DNA of 64,000 nt from JBBATK01 sp044224515 (GTDB lineage: Bacteria > Bacteroidota > Ignavibacteria > Kapaibacteriales > NICIL-2): NCBI GenBank assembly GCA_044224515.1, contig JBGAKH010000006.1, forward strand, positions 62,001 through 126,000, given 5' to 3'. A model generated the notes under the pieces. The model worked only from the letters and a program-made list of their open reading frames with translations. It searched no databases and was not told the origin of the DNA. Within the stretch, counting starts at the first letter, position 1. Each line of letters begins with the position of its first letter. Below, in pieces: positions 41,361 through 50,572 of the stretch. The position numbers were made by a program, and so were the translations under genes.

Positions 41361-42296
41361 TTAATGTGAACGACGGCGAAGAAAACGAGAGATTGCTTTG
41401 AAGACAAGAGTTCCATAGTCCATCCGACGCAGAGCAGGACGTGTGTCCAAGCATCGGACTTGCAGGGCTTCCAGCTTGCTCAGAATCTTGTAGCCACCTT
41501 CGATGACCAAGCATAGCTCCAGCGCGAGCCGCCGAGATCGAATGAGGCCGATTAGGGCGGAACCTTCATCCATGAGACTGCGGCTTTTGGTAAAAAGCTC
41601 ACAAAGAACTCTACCCATGGAAGATCGGAATTTAGGAGAATTTCGATCGTAATCCAAACTCTGAGGGTCCAGTCCTGCATTCGCCAACAAGTCTTGAGGG
41701 ATATAATACCGTGAATGAGGAATATCGCGACTGAAATCCTGCCAAAAATTGATTAGTTGAAGCGAAGTGCAGATGCAATTGGAGTAGTGCAGACTCTGTG
41801 CGTCACAATTTTGATACAACCGCAAGATGAGTTCTCCTACCGGGTTTGCTGACAAATCGCAGTAGCCTAACAACGCGTCCCAATCCGTCGGCCTCTCAAA
41901 AGCAGCGTCGGATTCGAAGGCTTGAATGAGTCGCTCAAGTGTCGACTGCGGTATGTCAAATCGCCGACGCACATCTCTTAGAGCACGGTACAAAGGATGA
42001 GTGCCCGGCTCCGTGCTCGCGAGATGCTTCCGTACCGCAAGGAAATGCGACATCTTCGTACGCGCGTCAGCATCCAACTCATCGGCGATGTCATCCACCA
42101 ATCGCGAAAAAACATAGAGCACAAAGAAGGCCGGTCGATGTTCGCGATCGATGAGAAGGGAGCCGACAGGAAAGTTCTCATAGTGCTCTTGGGCGATGTC
42201 TTTGCATCGCTTGTATGCAGCTTCCATGCTATCAACAGCAAGACCTCCACCGTTGGGAAGGAGTAGCTGCTGAAGTGTATCATGTGCTAATGCCAC
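41361..42296 (-). CDS. hpnC: Squalene synthase family protein HpnC
   Basis: 311 residues from GTG 42296; ATG 42227 (MEAAYKRCKDI) is an alternative and would leave the core intact. HYENFPVGSLLI, RLVDDIADE, YCDLSANPVGELIL and INFWQDFSRDIPHSRYYIP match HpnC, which converts presqualene diphosphate to hydroxysqualene in the three-enzyme HpnCDE squalene route. 70 bases after the dprE2 stop on the same strand, so it may be cotranscribed with the arabinose-lipid operon. Confidence 0.87.
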   Translation of the reverse strand: MALAHDTLQQLLLPNGGGLAVDSMEAAYKRCKDIAQEHYENFPVGSLLIDREHRPAFFVLYVFSRLVDDIADELDADARTKMSHFLAVRKHLASTEPGTHPLYRALRDVRRRFDIPQSTLERLIQAFESDAAFERPTDWDALLGYCDLSANPVGELILRLYQNCDAQSLHYSNCICTSLQLINFWQDFSRDIPHSRYYIPQDLLANAGLDPQSLDYDRNSPKFRSSMGRVLCELFTKSRSLMDEGSALIGLIRSRRLALELCLVIEGGYKILSKLEALQVRCLDTRPALRRMDYGTLVFKAISRFLRRRSH

Positions 42297-42366
42297 TGCA
42301 TTCTCGAATTACGTGGGAAGGCCGGTTGCCGACTGTTTGCACGCACACTCCGTATGCGTGACAATG

Positions 42367-43116
42367 TCAGAGCTTAAGAGTTTTGAAGACAGATTCCGGA
42401 ATAAGACGAATGATGCCCATGACGTACCGCCAATATCCGGGAACATACACGACATCGCTTCCGGCTTCCATTGCCTTATAGATGCGTTTTCCAACGCGGC
42501 GTGCCGAAGCAAACAATGCGTTCTTCGGAAGATGCGCTGTCATAGGAGTGTCCACAAATCCAGGTTTGACACAGAGTACGTGGATTCCTTTGGGATGCAG
42601 TCGGTTTCGTAATCCTTGCAGAAAAATACTGACTGCACCTTTGCTTGCACCGTAGATGTAATTGCTTTGGCGCCCTCGTTCGCCGGCAACGGATGATATC
42701 ACGGCAATGCAGGAGCTGCCACTTCTGCGAGGATTCTGTTCGAAGTAGTGCGCGGCCATTAAGCACACGGCAATAACCGATGTTGCATTGATGTGAAACT
42801 CGTGAAGACTGAGTTCTACGTCCGCATTGCATTCGGTTTGATCGGGTAGCGAACCGTGGGCTACGAGTATTGCATCGAGTCCACCGATCGACGTCGCAGC
42901 CCTTTCAATAAAGTCCAAAGCGATTTCAGTTTCAGCTTCAAAAAGACAACATTCAACCTGCTGTGCACCAATGCTTAAAAGGTCCTGACGAACGGTTTCC
43001 AAACGCGAGAGTGAACGTCCTGCAAGACACATGGTTGCTCCGCGACGCGCGTACTCACGCGCACATTCTTGACTGATGGCTGAGGTAGCTCCGACAAATA
43101 GAATTTTTTGGTGCAC
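42367..43116 (-). CDS. dprE2: DprE2-like short-chain reductase (polyprenyl-phospho-2-keto-pentose reductase)
   Basis: 249 residues from GTG 43116, which overlaps the dprE1 stop in a TAGTG; TTG 43140 is an alternative with 8 more residues. Rossmann motif GATSAIS near residue 8, NAT and ISSVAG strands, and catalytic YxxxK in NYIYGASKGAVS. C-terminal hydrophobic GYWRYVMGIIRLIP is typical of DprE2. Expected reaction: NAD(P)H-dependent reduction of polyprenyl-phospho-2-keto-erythro-pentose (made by DprE1) to polyprenyl-phospho-D-arabinofuranose. Assignment rests on the neighbouring dprE1. Confidence 0.85.
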   Translation of the reverse strand: MHQKILFVGATSAISQECAREYARRGATMCLAGRSLSRLETVRQDLLSIGAQQVECCLFEAETEIALDFIERAATSIGGLDAILVAHGSLPDQTECNADVELSLHEFHINATSVIAVCLMAAHYFEQNPRRSGSSCIAVISSVAGERGRQSNYIYGASKGAVSIFLQGLRNRLHPKGIHVLCVKPGFVDTPMTAHLPKNALFASARRVGKRIYKAMEAGSDVVYVPGYWRYVMGIIRLIPESVFKTLKL

Positions 43117-44435
43117 TATTCTTGCGTCACTCGACGCCAAAACGATGATGAAAAGCGAGGGTCAATATACTTTGAAAACTCAGACCACTGAGGATAGGCT
43201 CGCATGAAATGTGATGAACTCATACGCGCGTCTTTTGCTGCATACAATCGTCCCTCATGTGCATCGATGATAGCATCTAGCTCTCGCATGAGACGTAGTG
43301 TACTTTCTCCTTCGTTGCGAAAATCTAAAGCTAAGGTGACGCCTTCTCGCGGGAACGACATCATACCGGGCGATGTTTTTCGTCCAAAGTTTTTAAGAAC
43401 TGTGACGAAGGAGGCTTTGCCATGCGCCACCGTGCTGGACAAGACTTGAGGCAAAACCGTGCTTGCTGCGTCGAAGCTCACGACAAACTGATACTGAAAA
43501 AATCCGCGAGAACCATACGCACGATTCCAGTGTTGTATTCTATCGAGCGGATAAAAAAATGGATAGTAGTGTGTTGTGCTGCGCGCGTTGCGACGTCCTT
43601 GCCATGCATAGTAGAGGCGGTTAAAAAGCTTCACCCCAACACCCGACATCACAAATCCCGGCAAATCCAACGGTAGACTGACAGACGAAGCTTCGGTATA
43701 GCGCAGATTCTGACCAACTTCAGTGTTTGCAAAGTTTCCACCGCTAAACACGCCACGGCCTAGTGACGCAGCGCTTGCGGTGCAATCGACCCACGAGACG
43801 GCATACTCAAACTTCGCGTCATTCTCTCGTGAGTGCTCAAGATATTCATCGATGTGTTTAAAACGAGTTATCTCTTGTTCAATGAAGCATGACGGAATGC
43901 GCTGCAAGCGAATCTCCGCCCAGAGGATAAAACCCGTTAATCCGAGTCCGCCAATGGTAGCGTTGAAAAGTTCAACGTTTTGGCTTGCTGAACAGAGTGT
44001 TCGTGATCCGTCGGAACGCAGGACTTCGAAACACTCGACATGGCAACCGAAGGTGCCCGCCACATGGTGATTCTTACCGTGTACGTCATTTGCGATTGCG
44101 CCACCCACGGTAATGAAGGTCGTTCCCGGACTCACAGCCAAGAAGAAACCATGAGGAACAATGAGCTCCAATATTTCAGATAGGAGTACACCGCATTCAC
44201 AGCGAAGTCGAGCCTCTGCAGGATTGAATGAAATGAAATGATTCAAAGATCGAGATAGAATCATCGTTCCATCATCGTTGAGACAGGAGTCTCCATAACT
44301 TCTTCCATTGCCGTAGGGAAGCAAACCTGTTTGTTGTTCGTGCAGGTTGAGATCTTCATCTCTCCAGCATGGTGCCAGGACTGCTTTAACTCTGCTGTGC
44401 TTGTTTCTGCCCCACGATTGAAACTCAACACTCAT
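43116..44435 (-). CDS. dprE1: DprE1-like FAD-dependent polyprenyl-phosphoribose 2'-oxidase
   Basis: 439 residues of the VAO/PCMH flavoprotein fold. FAD-binding loops GNGRSYGDSCLN (~43-54) and VGGAIANDVHGKNHHVAGTFG (~110-130); catalytic Lys in YAAKDAR (K401, equivalent of M. tuberculosis K418). WNRAYGSRGFFQYQFV and the following SF.TVLKNFG block also align. The Cys that benzothiazinone drugs attack in mycobacteria (C387) aligns to Ala369 in VTLALDF. Oxidises the 2'-OH of polyprenyl-phospho-ribose, first half of epimerisation to arabinose. ATGA overlap with the upstream ubiA gene. Confidence 0.92.
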   Translation of the reverse strand: MSVEFQSWGRNKHSRVKAVLAPCWRDEDLNLHEQQTGLLPYGNGRSYGDSCLNDDGTMILSRSLNHFISFNPAEARLRCECGVLLSEILELIVPHGFFLAVSPGTTFITVGGAIANDVHGKNHHVAGTFGCHVECFEVLRSDGSRTLCSASQNVELFNATIGGLGLTGFILWAEIRLQRIPSCFIEQEITRFKHIDEYLEHSRENDAKFEYAVSWVDCTASAASLGRGVFSGGNFANTEVGQNLRYTEASSVSLPLDLPGFVMSGVGVKLFNRLYYAWQGRRNARSTTHYYPFFYPLDRIQHWNRAYGSRGFFQYQFVVSFDAASTVLPQVLSSTVAHGKASFVTVLKNFGRKTSPGMMSFPREGVTLALDFRNEGESTLRLMRELDAIIDAHEGRLYAAKDARMSSSHFMRAYPQWSEFSKYIDPRFSSSFWRRVTQE

Positions 44436-45901
44436 AAAGGAATCTCGAGATTGAGCGATGCGAGTACAATGATAAGTGCGCAGACAACTGCGACAAGGTA
44501 ACTGGTTTTGTCTTCCAAGGCAAATACGACAGGATCATCACGCATCTCACCTCGATGACTGATGAGCCACACTCGAGATATCCAGTAGAGAAACAAAGGG
44601 ACAACCAACCAGAGTCGACCGTAATGAGGATACAGCCGTAGTACGTCAGCCGAGTTAATGTACAACGCCAGGACGACGATGGCTGCATAACCGCTGGCTG
44701 TGCCCAGACTGCGTACCAAATCGAGATCTTCGGTGTGATAGCCTCTACCCTTGGTACTGTTTTGCTGTTCATCGCGTAACAAGCGAAGCTCGGAGTAGCG
44801 CTTAACGAAGGCCAAACTCAAAAACATAAACATGGAGAATCCAAGCATCCATGCCGAGATATCGACCGATGCGGCTATCGAACCACATAAAACTCGATAT
44901 GCGTAGAGACCGCCAAGTACAAAGACGTCAACAAGGACGATGCGCTTGAGTCGTAAGCTATAGACGCTGGTTAAGAGCACATAGAAGATCAGCGCTAATA
45001 CAAAGCGATCGTGAAGCAGCGCTGCACAGCCAAATGCAACGGCAAACAAGAGAGGTACAAGAAGTGCAGCCTTGTGCACCGCTATCAAGCCAGATGCAAG
45101 AGCGCGATGCTTCTTGACAGGATGATGTCTATCCGACTCTAAATCTAGAAGATCGTTAACAATATAGACGGCTGAAGCACACAGACTGAAACTGACAAAT
45201 GCGAGCACGGTCGAGACGAGTTTCTCAGCATGAAACACTTCATGCGCAAGGAGCAATGGCACAAAAAGCAAGAGGTTCTTTAGCCATTGATGCACTCGTA
45301 TCATTTTCAGCTTGTCCGATAATCCGGCGTCCTTCGTTCGAAAGACGAGATCAAATGGACGCTGAAACCGGCTCTGAAACTGACGTTGAAGGCTTGAGTT
45401 CGGATTCACCACGATAGCTTTTCGTGCATCCTGCCACACAGGGAAGTCGGCAGAGCGATCTCCGATATAGTCATAATCGTCACCATTGAGCAGTGAGCGA
45501 ATAGCTTTGACTTTGTTTAAACCACCAAGGTTGTCTGCAGAATCTGTAGCGATGACATCCGTAAAGCAACCAAAACGTTTAGCCAGAGGTTCGGCGATAG
45601 TACGCATGGAGGCAGTTGCCAAGACACAGCGTCTACCTGATTCATACTCTCGCTGCACAAAGCTCAGCACTTCATCATGAACAGGCAGACTGTCCAGGTA
45701 AAGAGGTGCTCGAGCACAGAGTTCTTGCTTGAATGCAACTTTACCGCGGGCAATCCAGAAGGGCATTGCTAAAAGAGTCCAAGGCTTGGCTTTCAGGCAG
45801 GCAATGATTGACTCGTACGTCACATCCGTTGCTAGCAAGCTGAAGTCTAGGTCAACGCATAGCGCGACATCGCCAGAGGATGATTGTGACTGAATTGACA
45901 T
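44432..45901 (-). CDS. HAD-phosphatase-like domain fused to UbiA-family polyprenyl-phosphate phosphoribosyltransferase
   Basis: 489 residues. The N-terminal ~185 residues are HAD-like: D17-L-D19 nucleophile/acid motif, LATAS, and G137-D138...D142 (IGDRSADFPVW). The C-terminal ~300 residues form a multi-TM UbiA prenyltransferase with RVHQWLKNLLLF (~192-203), VNDLLDLESD (~238-247) and SVYSLRLKRIVLVDVFVLGG. These are the signatures of decaprenyl-phosphate 5-phosphoribosyltransferase (Rv3806c type). The UbiA part should put ribose-5-P on polyprenyl phosphate; the fused HAD part could remove the 5-phosphate, the step before DprE1. That division of labour is inference. First gene of the dprE operon. 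Confidence 0.87.
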   Translation of the reverse strand: MSIQSQSSSGDVALCVDLDFSLLATDVTYESIIACLKAKPWTLLAMPFWIARGKVAFKQELCARAPLYLDSLPVHDEVLSFVQREYESGRRCVLATASMRTIAEPLAKRFGCFTDVIATDSADNLGGLNKVKAIRSLLNGDDYDYIGDRSADFPVWQDARKAIVVNPNSSLQRQFQSRFQRPFDLVFRTKDAGLSDKLKMIRVHQWLKNLLLFVPLLLAHEVFHAEKLVSTVLAFVSFSLCASAVYIVNDLLDLESDRHHPVKKHRALASGLIAVHKAALLVPLLFAVAFGCAALLHDRFVLALIFYVLLTSVYSLRLKRIVLVDVFVLGGLYAYRVLCGSIAASVDISAWMLGFSMFMFLSLAFVKRYSELRLLRDEQQNSTKGRGYHTEDLDLVRSLGTASGYAAIVVLALYINSADVLRLYPHYGRLWLVVPLFLYWISRVWLISHRGEMRDDPVVFALEDKTSYLVAVVCALIIVLASLNLEIPL

Positions 45902-46015
45902 AGAATCTAGCTGTGGTCTTATCCGTTCGATGTATGTGAATGCAGCTCGAGTACGCGGTGCTTCGAAGCGTGCACGCGCACAACACCGCCCTTATGCGTC
46001 GACCAAGCAACGCAG

Positions 46016-46921
46016 TTAGCGCTGAACCGTGAGTGGAATCGTGTATGCTCTTCCGGGAACACTAATATGTACAAAATACGTCCCGGTGCTAAGCTGCTGA
46101 ACAGGCAAGACAACTGACGAACCGCTCAATAACGAACGAAGATTACGGTCGCCAAAACATGCTACGCCTCGAGCATCGTATACTTTCAACTCTTGCAACC
46201 CGGCTGCTTGTTCAGACGGTAACTGCAAGAGAGCGTAGTCTTGCGCCGGGCTGGGACTTACGTATGCCAGAGCAGTTGAGGGATCTTCATTTTCCACAGA
46301 AGTCGTCTTAACATCGCAAATGGACTTTGAACGGTTGGTTGCATCCCAGATACAGGTCATAACTCCACCGTCATAGTGAAAGTTGATAACCCACATGTTT
46401 GCACCCGGGGGATAGAGATCCGACTGCAACTCATCGGCGTTTAGGAAGAGAGCCGTATCTGCTGCCAGTTCGTTGTGCTGAACCAAAATTGAAATAAACG
46501 AATTGTTGCGAAGCAACTCTGCCATCAGGGAATCACTCTGAAGAGATGATTCGTTTACTGTGTAATGCGGCACTTTGGAACTGTCGGTAGGCAACTCAAG
46601 TGATACACACTGTCCTGTTAGCTTGGACTTGTAACTCAACACCACAATGGGCATTGCATCCAACGAGCTGCGAAACGTGAAGAGCCACGCCGTAGCCTTG
46701 GCGGTAGACAATGCAAAACGCGAGCTACCAAAAAAAGGAGCATTGTTGATCGGAAAAGTGCCCATAGAAGTGAGCATAGGACTTGTAATAGTGTCCTGAG
46801 CTTTGGCCTTCGCACTTGCGAAACACTCTTGTGAATAGATGGGTTGACCGTCGTCCTGCGCGTGAAGCGAGGGTCCGCCCAGACAAAGAAGCAAAATGAC
46901 GCTGAGAAGCACTTTTGTCAT
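46016..46921 (-). CDS. Small T9SS-secreted protein of unknown function
   Basis: 301 residues. Signal peptide ending SLHAQ, a globular region without recognised motifs (FHYDGGVMTCIWD; the mature part has four or five Cys), and a T9SS type A sorting domain from ~222 (YVSPSPAQDYALLQLPS ... LSTGTYFVHISV ... LTVQR). Probably surface-bound or released. No enzyme residues seen. Confidence 0.8.
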   Translation of the reverse strand: MTKVLLSVILLLCLGGPSLHAQDDGQPIYSQECFASAKAKAQDTITSPMLTSMGTFPINNAPFFGSSRFALSTAKATAWLFTFRSSLDAMPIVVLSYKSKLTGQCVSLELPTDSSKVPHYTVNESSLQSDSLMAELLRNNSFISILVQHNELAADTALFLNADELQSDLYPPGANMWVINFHYDGGVMTCIWDATNRSKSICDVKTTSVENEDPSTALAYVSPSPAQDYALLQLPSEQAAGLQELKVYDARGVACFGDRNLRSLLSGSSVVLPVQQLSTGTYFVHISVPGRAYTIPLTVQR

Positions 46922-47076
46922 GTGAATTCCTTAGTTGAGTGAACCCAAAACTACAAATAATTCGAACAGTAGAGCCCTTTTGGATCGCTCAGGACCACTG
47001 GCTTTGTAGTTTCGCAGCTGACATTATTCTATGATCCCAATCACCATGTGTCCCATGTAGCGGACGTCAAAATTTC

Positions 47077-50000
47077 ATGAAACGCATACCTTACCCGGCG
47101 ATGCTCGAATTCTCAAACGCTGTTGTTCCGCGGCACCCATCTGCGCGAGGCATGTTGAATGCTATTGCTACCGGCTTATTAGTGATTATTTGTATGCAGG
47201 GCTTCGCCCTGCATGCTCAAAGCACGGTGCTAGATTCCGTCATGCAGTGGCGGAACATCGGACCTTTTAGGGGAGGTCGATGTTTGGCGGTAGCCGGTCA
47301 CTCCAATCTTAAGTACACATGGTACTTTGGGGCAACCGGTGGTGGTGTTTGGAAATCGTCGGATGCAGGAACGAGCTGGATCAATGTATCCGACGGATAT
47401 TTCGCTCAAAGTTCTGTTGGAGCAATTGCTATTGCTCCCTCCGATCCTAACGTTCTCTACGTTGGTATGGGTGAAGCGGAGATTCGCGGAGACTGTGCTA
47501 CCGGTGACGGCGTGTATCGTTCCACGGACGCCGGTGCAAGTTGGAAGAATGTCGGTTTGAGCGCAACCAAAGCAATAGGAGCATTGTCTATAGATCCCGC
47601 TGATGATCGCATCGTACTTGTCGCTGCTCTTGGGAATCCATTCAAAGCTTCTGAAGAGAGAGGTGTGTTTAAGACGACTGATGCCGGCCAAACATGGAGA
47701 TGCGTGCTACGGATTGACGATACAACAGGGGCAATAGACATACAACGCGACCCCTTAAATCCCCGAACGATGTTTGCAAGTGCCTACTCAGCACGACGCA
47801 GTCCTTATGCTATGACAAGCGGAGGTCCAAGCTGCGGTCTATGGAAAAGCAGCGATGGAGGTGAGCACTGGCTAAACATTAGTCAAGCAAATGGTTTGCC
47901 TAAAGGCTTGCGCGGGAAAATCTGCATCGCCGTCAGTGCGGCACAGAGTGGTTTGGTGTGGGCAATGATCGAGAATGAGAATGGAGGATTGTACAAGAGT
48001 ACCGACGGCGGAACAAACTGGACGCGTTCAAACCAGGATAAAAATATCCGTCAACGTCCGTGGTACTTTTCTCGGGTCTACGCTGATCCACAAAACTCCG
48101 ATGGTGTGTATGTGCTGAATGTTGGCTGGTATCGCAGCAAAGACGGAGGCAAGAGTTTTCAAGCAATGCCATCGATGCACGGTGATCACCACGCGCTTTG
48201 GATTGACCCGACGAATGCACAGCGTATGATTCTGGGTGACGATGGTGGAGCAGTGGTCTCGTATAACGGCGGACAAAACTGGAGTGAACAAGACATACCG
48301 ACCGCGCAGATCTATCACGTATCAGTGGACAATCAGTTTCCGTACAAGATCTATGGCGCGCAACAAGACAACTCCTCTATCTGCATTAGCAGTCGCACTT
48401 CGTCTTCTTCGATCGGTGTACGAGACTGGTTCCCGGCTGCCGGTGGAGAGAGCGGGTACGTTGTACCACACCCTCGCAAACCATGGATCATTTTCGGTGG
48501 AAACTACGGCGGTTATTTGGAGCGACTCGACACACGGGCGGAACAAGGACAAGATGTATCCGTTCACCCCGAGAACAGCATCGGATCCGGTGCCGTTGAA
48601 CTTAGGGAGAGATTTCAATGGACCTATCCCATCGTCTTCTCACCGCACGATTCTTCTACCCTGTATGTCTGCTCACAACATGTATGGGAGTCCACAAATG
48701 AAGGACAGAGCTGGAAACGCATCAGTCCCGATTTAACGCGCAACGACTCGACGAAGCAGCAGGCATCAGGCGGCCCGATTACAAAAGACAACACCGGGGT
48801 TGAAGTATACTGCACGATTTTCAGTTTTGTGGAGTCGCCTTTAAAGCGAGGACTGTTGTGGGCCGGTAGTGATGACGGCTTGATTCACCTCAGTCGCGAC
48901 GGCGGCGCGCACTGGACAAACGTGACGCCAAAAATACTTCCCGAATGGTCGTTGATTTCAATGATCGAGGCATCGGCATTAAACGAAGGAACCGCATATG
49001 TGGCTGCCAATCGTTATAAACTTGGTGACGAGACACCCTACGTTCTCAAGACAACCGATTACGGTCTTAGTTGGACGATGATCACAAGCGGTCTGGGACC
49101 GCAAGCTTTTGCGAGGGTGGTTCGTGAAGATCCCACCACAAAGGGTCTTTTGTACTGCGGAACTGAACAGGGTGTCTACTGCAGTTTTAATGATGGAGCC
49201 CGGTGGGAGTCTTTACAGCTCAATTTACCCATTGCTCCTGTACACGATTTAGCAATTCAGCGACGAGAAGGAGACTTGGTGGCTGCCACTCACGGCCGCG
49301 CATTTTGGGTCTTGGATGATCTCTCGGCCATACGCCAACTGCGTGACTCGCTTAAAAGTCAACGTCTACATCTCTTCAAGCCGCGTCACAGTTACTTGAT
49401 ATCTAACGGTTCGTACACGACGCCGGGAATGGATGTGGGTACTAATGCTCAAAGCGGCGTGCGCTTGTACTACTATCTGGCAGACACAACGAGCGCTGAG
49501 ATAGAGCTCGATATTCTCGACGAACAAGATTCTCTAATTCGACGATTCTCATCGATTAAAGACGAACGTGGTGAGGAGCTCAAACCGAATACAGACTTCT
49601 ACGAGCGCGAAACTCGAAAGCCCTCAACCACACAGCTAACTCACTTTAAAGGAATGAATTCCTTCGTTTGGAATATGAGTTTGCCCTCTGTCACAGAAGT
49701 ACCGGAGGCGGTGTATTGGTTTGGCGGAACCGGAGGAATAGGAGTTCCACCTGGTCGCTACAAAGCTCGACTGAGCTGGAAGGACCATGTTTCCCAGCAA
49801 GACTTTGTCATCCTGAAGGATCCACGTGTGTCAACGAGCGATGCAGACTTTGAGGCTCAATTCGATTTGGGAAAGCGCATCGTGGCAACGGCCGACTCGC
49901 TGAATACCATGCTAAACACGTTGACTGACATCAAAAAACAAGTATTAAGCTGGAACAACAAAGTCGCGAACTTTTCTACTGACTCTCTGAAGAAGCAAGC

Positions 50001-50331
50001 GCTTGGTGACTTAGCCAAGTCCATTGGTGATACGTTGTCGTCTATCGAAAACGAATGTATTCAACGCAAGGCCAAAGCAGGTCAAGACGCTCTTAACTAT
50101 CCGCATAAACTCAACAATAAAATACTGGCATTGAAATCGACTGTGTATTCTGCAGATGCACGTCCTACGCAGCAAGCCTTGGCCGTATACGAAGACTTGA
50201 AGCAACGCATTGATCGACAAATAGCTCGATTTAATGCGCTTGTACGGAGCGATATTCCAAAGTTTAACGCATTGATGAACAGCATGGCTGTGCCGGCAAT
50301 ATCAATAGATCGTGCACCAAAGAAAAAGTGA
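47077..50331 (+). CDS. Large secreted BNR/VPS10-type beta-propeller protein
   Basis: 1084 residues. Signal-like segment (~25-48, ending ALHAQ). Then many BNR/Asp-box-like repeats: FGATGGGVWKSSDAGTSW, VYRSTDAGASWKNVG, VFKTTDAGQTWR, LWKSSDGGEHWLN, LYKSTDGGTNWTR, WYRSKDGGKSFQ, LIHLSRDGGAHWTN, VLKTTDYGLSWT. These form two beta-propellers of the sortilin/Ycf48-like kind. The C-terminal ~300 residues are beta-rich then helical (TLTDIKKQVLSWNNK) with no sorting domain. Such proteins are often annotated as glycosyl hydrolases, but no catalytic residue can be named here. A perfect hairpin (47194-47214) lies inside the signal-peptide coding region. Confidence 0.82.
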   Translation: MKRIPYPAMLEFSNAVVPRHPSARGMLNAIATGLLVIICMQGFALHAQSTVLDSVMQWRNIGPFRGGRCLAVAGHSNLKYTWYFGATGGGVWKSSDAGTSWINVSDGYFAQSSVGAIAIAPSDPNVLYVGMGEAEIRGDCATGDGVYRSTDAGASWKNVGLSATKAIGALSIDPADDRIVLVAALGNPFKASEERGVFKTTDAGQTWRCVLRIDDTTGAIDIQRDPLNPRTMFASAYSARRSPYAMTSGGPSCGLWKSSDGGEHWLNISQANGLPKGLRGKICIAVSAAQSGLVWAMIENENGGLYKSTDGGTNWTRSNQDKNIRQRPWYFSRVYADPQNSDGVYVLNVGWYRSKDGGKSFQAMPSMHGDHHALWIDPTNAQRMILGDDGGAVVSYNGGQNWSEQDIPTAQIYHVSVDNQFPYKIYGAQQDNSSICISSRTSSSSIGVRDWFPAAGGESGYVVPHPRKPWIIFGGNYGGYLERLDTRAEQGQDVSVHPENSIGSGAVELRERFQWTYPIVFSPHDSSTLYVCSQHVWESTNEGQSWKRISPDLTRNDSTKQQASGGPITKDNTGVEVYCTIFSFVESPLKRGLLWAGSDDGLIHLSRDGGAHWTNVTPKILPEWSLISMIEASALNEGTAYVAANRYKLGDETPYVLKTTDYGLSWTMITSGLGPQAFARVVREDPTTKGLLYCGTEQGVYCSFNDGARWESLQLNLPIAPVHDLAIQRREGDLVAATHGRAFWVLDDLSAIRQLRDSLKSQRLHLFKPRHSYLISNGSYTTPGMDVGTNAQSGVRLYYYLADTTSAEIELDILDEQDSLIRRFSSIKDERGEELKPNTDFYERETRKPSTTQLTHFKGMNSFVWNMSLPSVTEVPEAVYWFGGTGGIGVPPGRYKARLSWKDHVSQQDFVILKDPRVSTSDADFEAQFDLGKRIVATADSLNTMLNTLTDIKKQVLSWNNKVANFSTDSLKKQALGDLAKSIGDTLSSIENECIQRKAKAGQDALNYPHKLNNKILALKSTVYSADARPTQQALAVYEDLKQRIDRQIARFNALVRSDIPKFNALMNSMAVPAISIDRAPKKK

Positions 50332-50368
50332 GTTATTTGTGTGTTTGGTACACCTGAGCAGTAGGCTG

Positions 50369-50402
50369 ATAATGGGGGAGGGCGCAGCCCTACCTTTATC
50401 AT
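50369..50402 (+). terminator. Imperfect hairpin after the BNR protein gene
   Basis: GATAA..AGGGC / GCCCT..TTATC arms with internal mismatches and a GCA loop, ~40 bases after the stop. A possible 3' end for the upstream gene. Confidence 0.4.
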
Positions 50403-50480
50403 GAGAGTTAAAGTCAATCTGCAAAGTGAGGGTATCATCCATCACGTAGCGTAGTTCGTTGCCGGACTACGAGCTGTAAA

Positions 50481-50515
50481 CAACAATGGCTACCGGAATC
50501 CGGTAGCCATTGTTG
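50481..50515. terminator. 16-bp perfect stem-loop between convergent genes
   Basis: CAACAATGGCTACCGG / CCGGTAGCCATTGTTG with an AAT loop. It lies between the BNR protein (plus) and pckA (minus) stops and probably serves both transcripts; on the minus strand it is followed by TTTACAG. Confidence 0.7.
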
Positions 50516-50572
50516 CCTAAACCAAGTACCTGTTTGCTGCATGTACTTTCTATAAATAACTGCGTGAGACGA

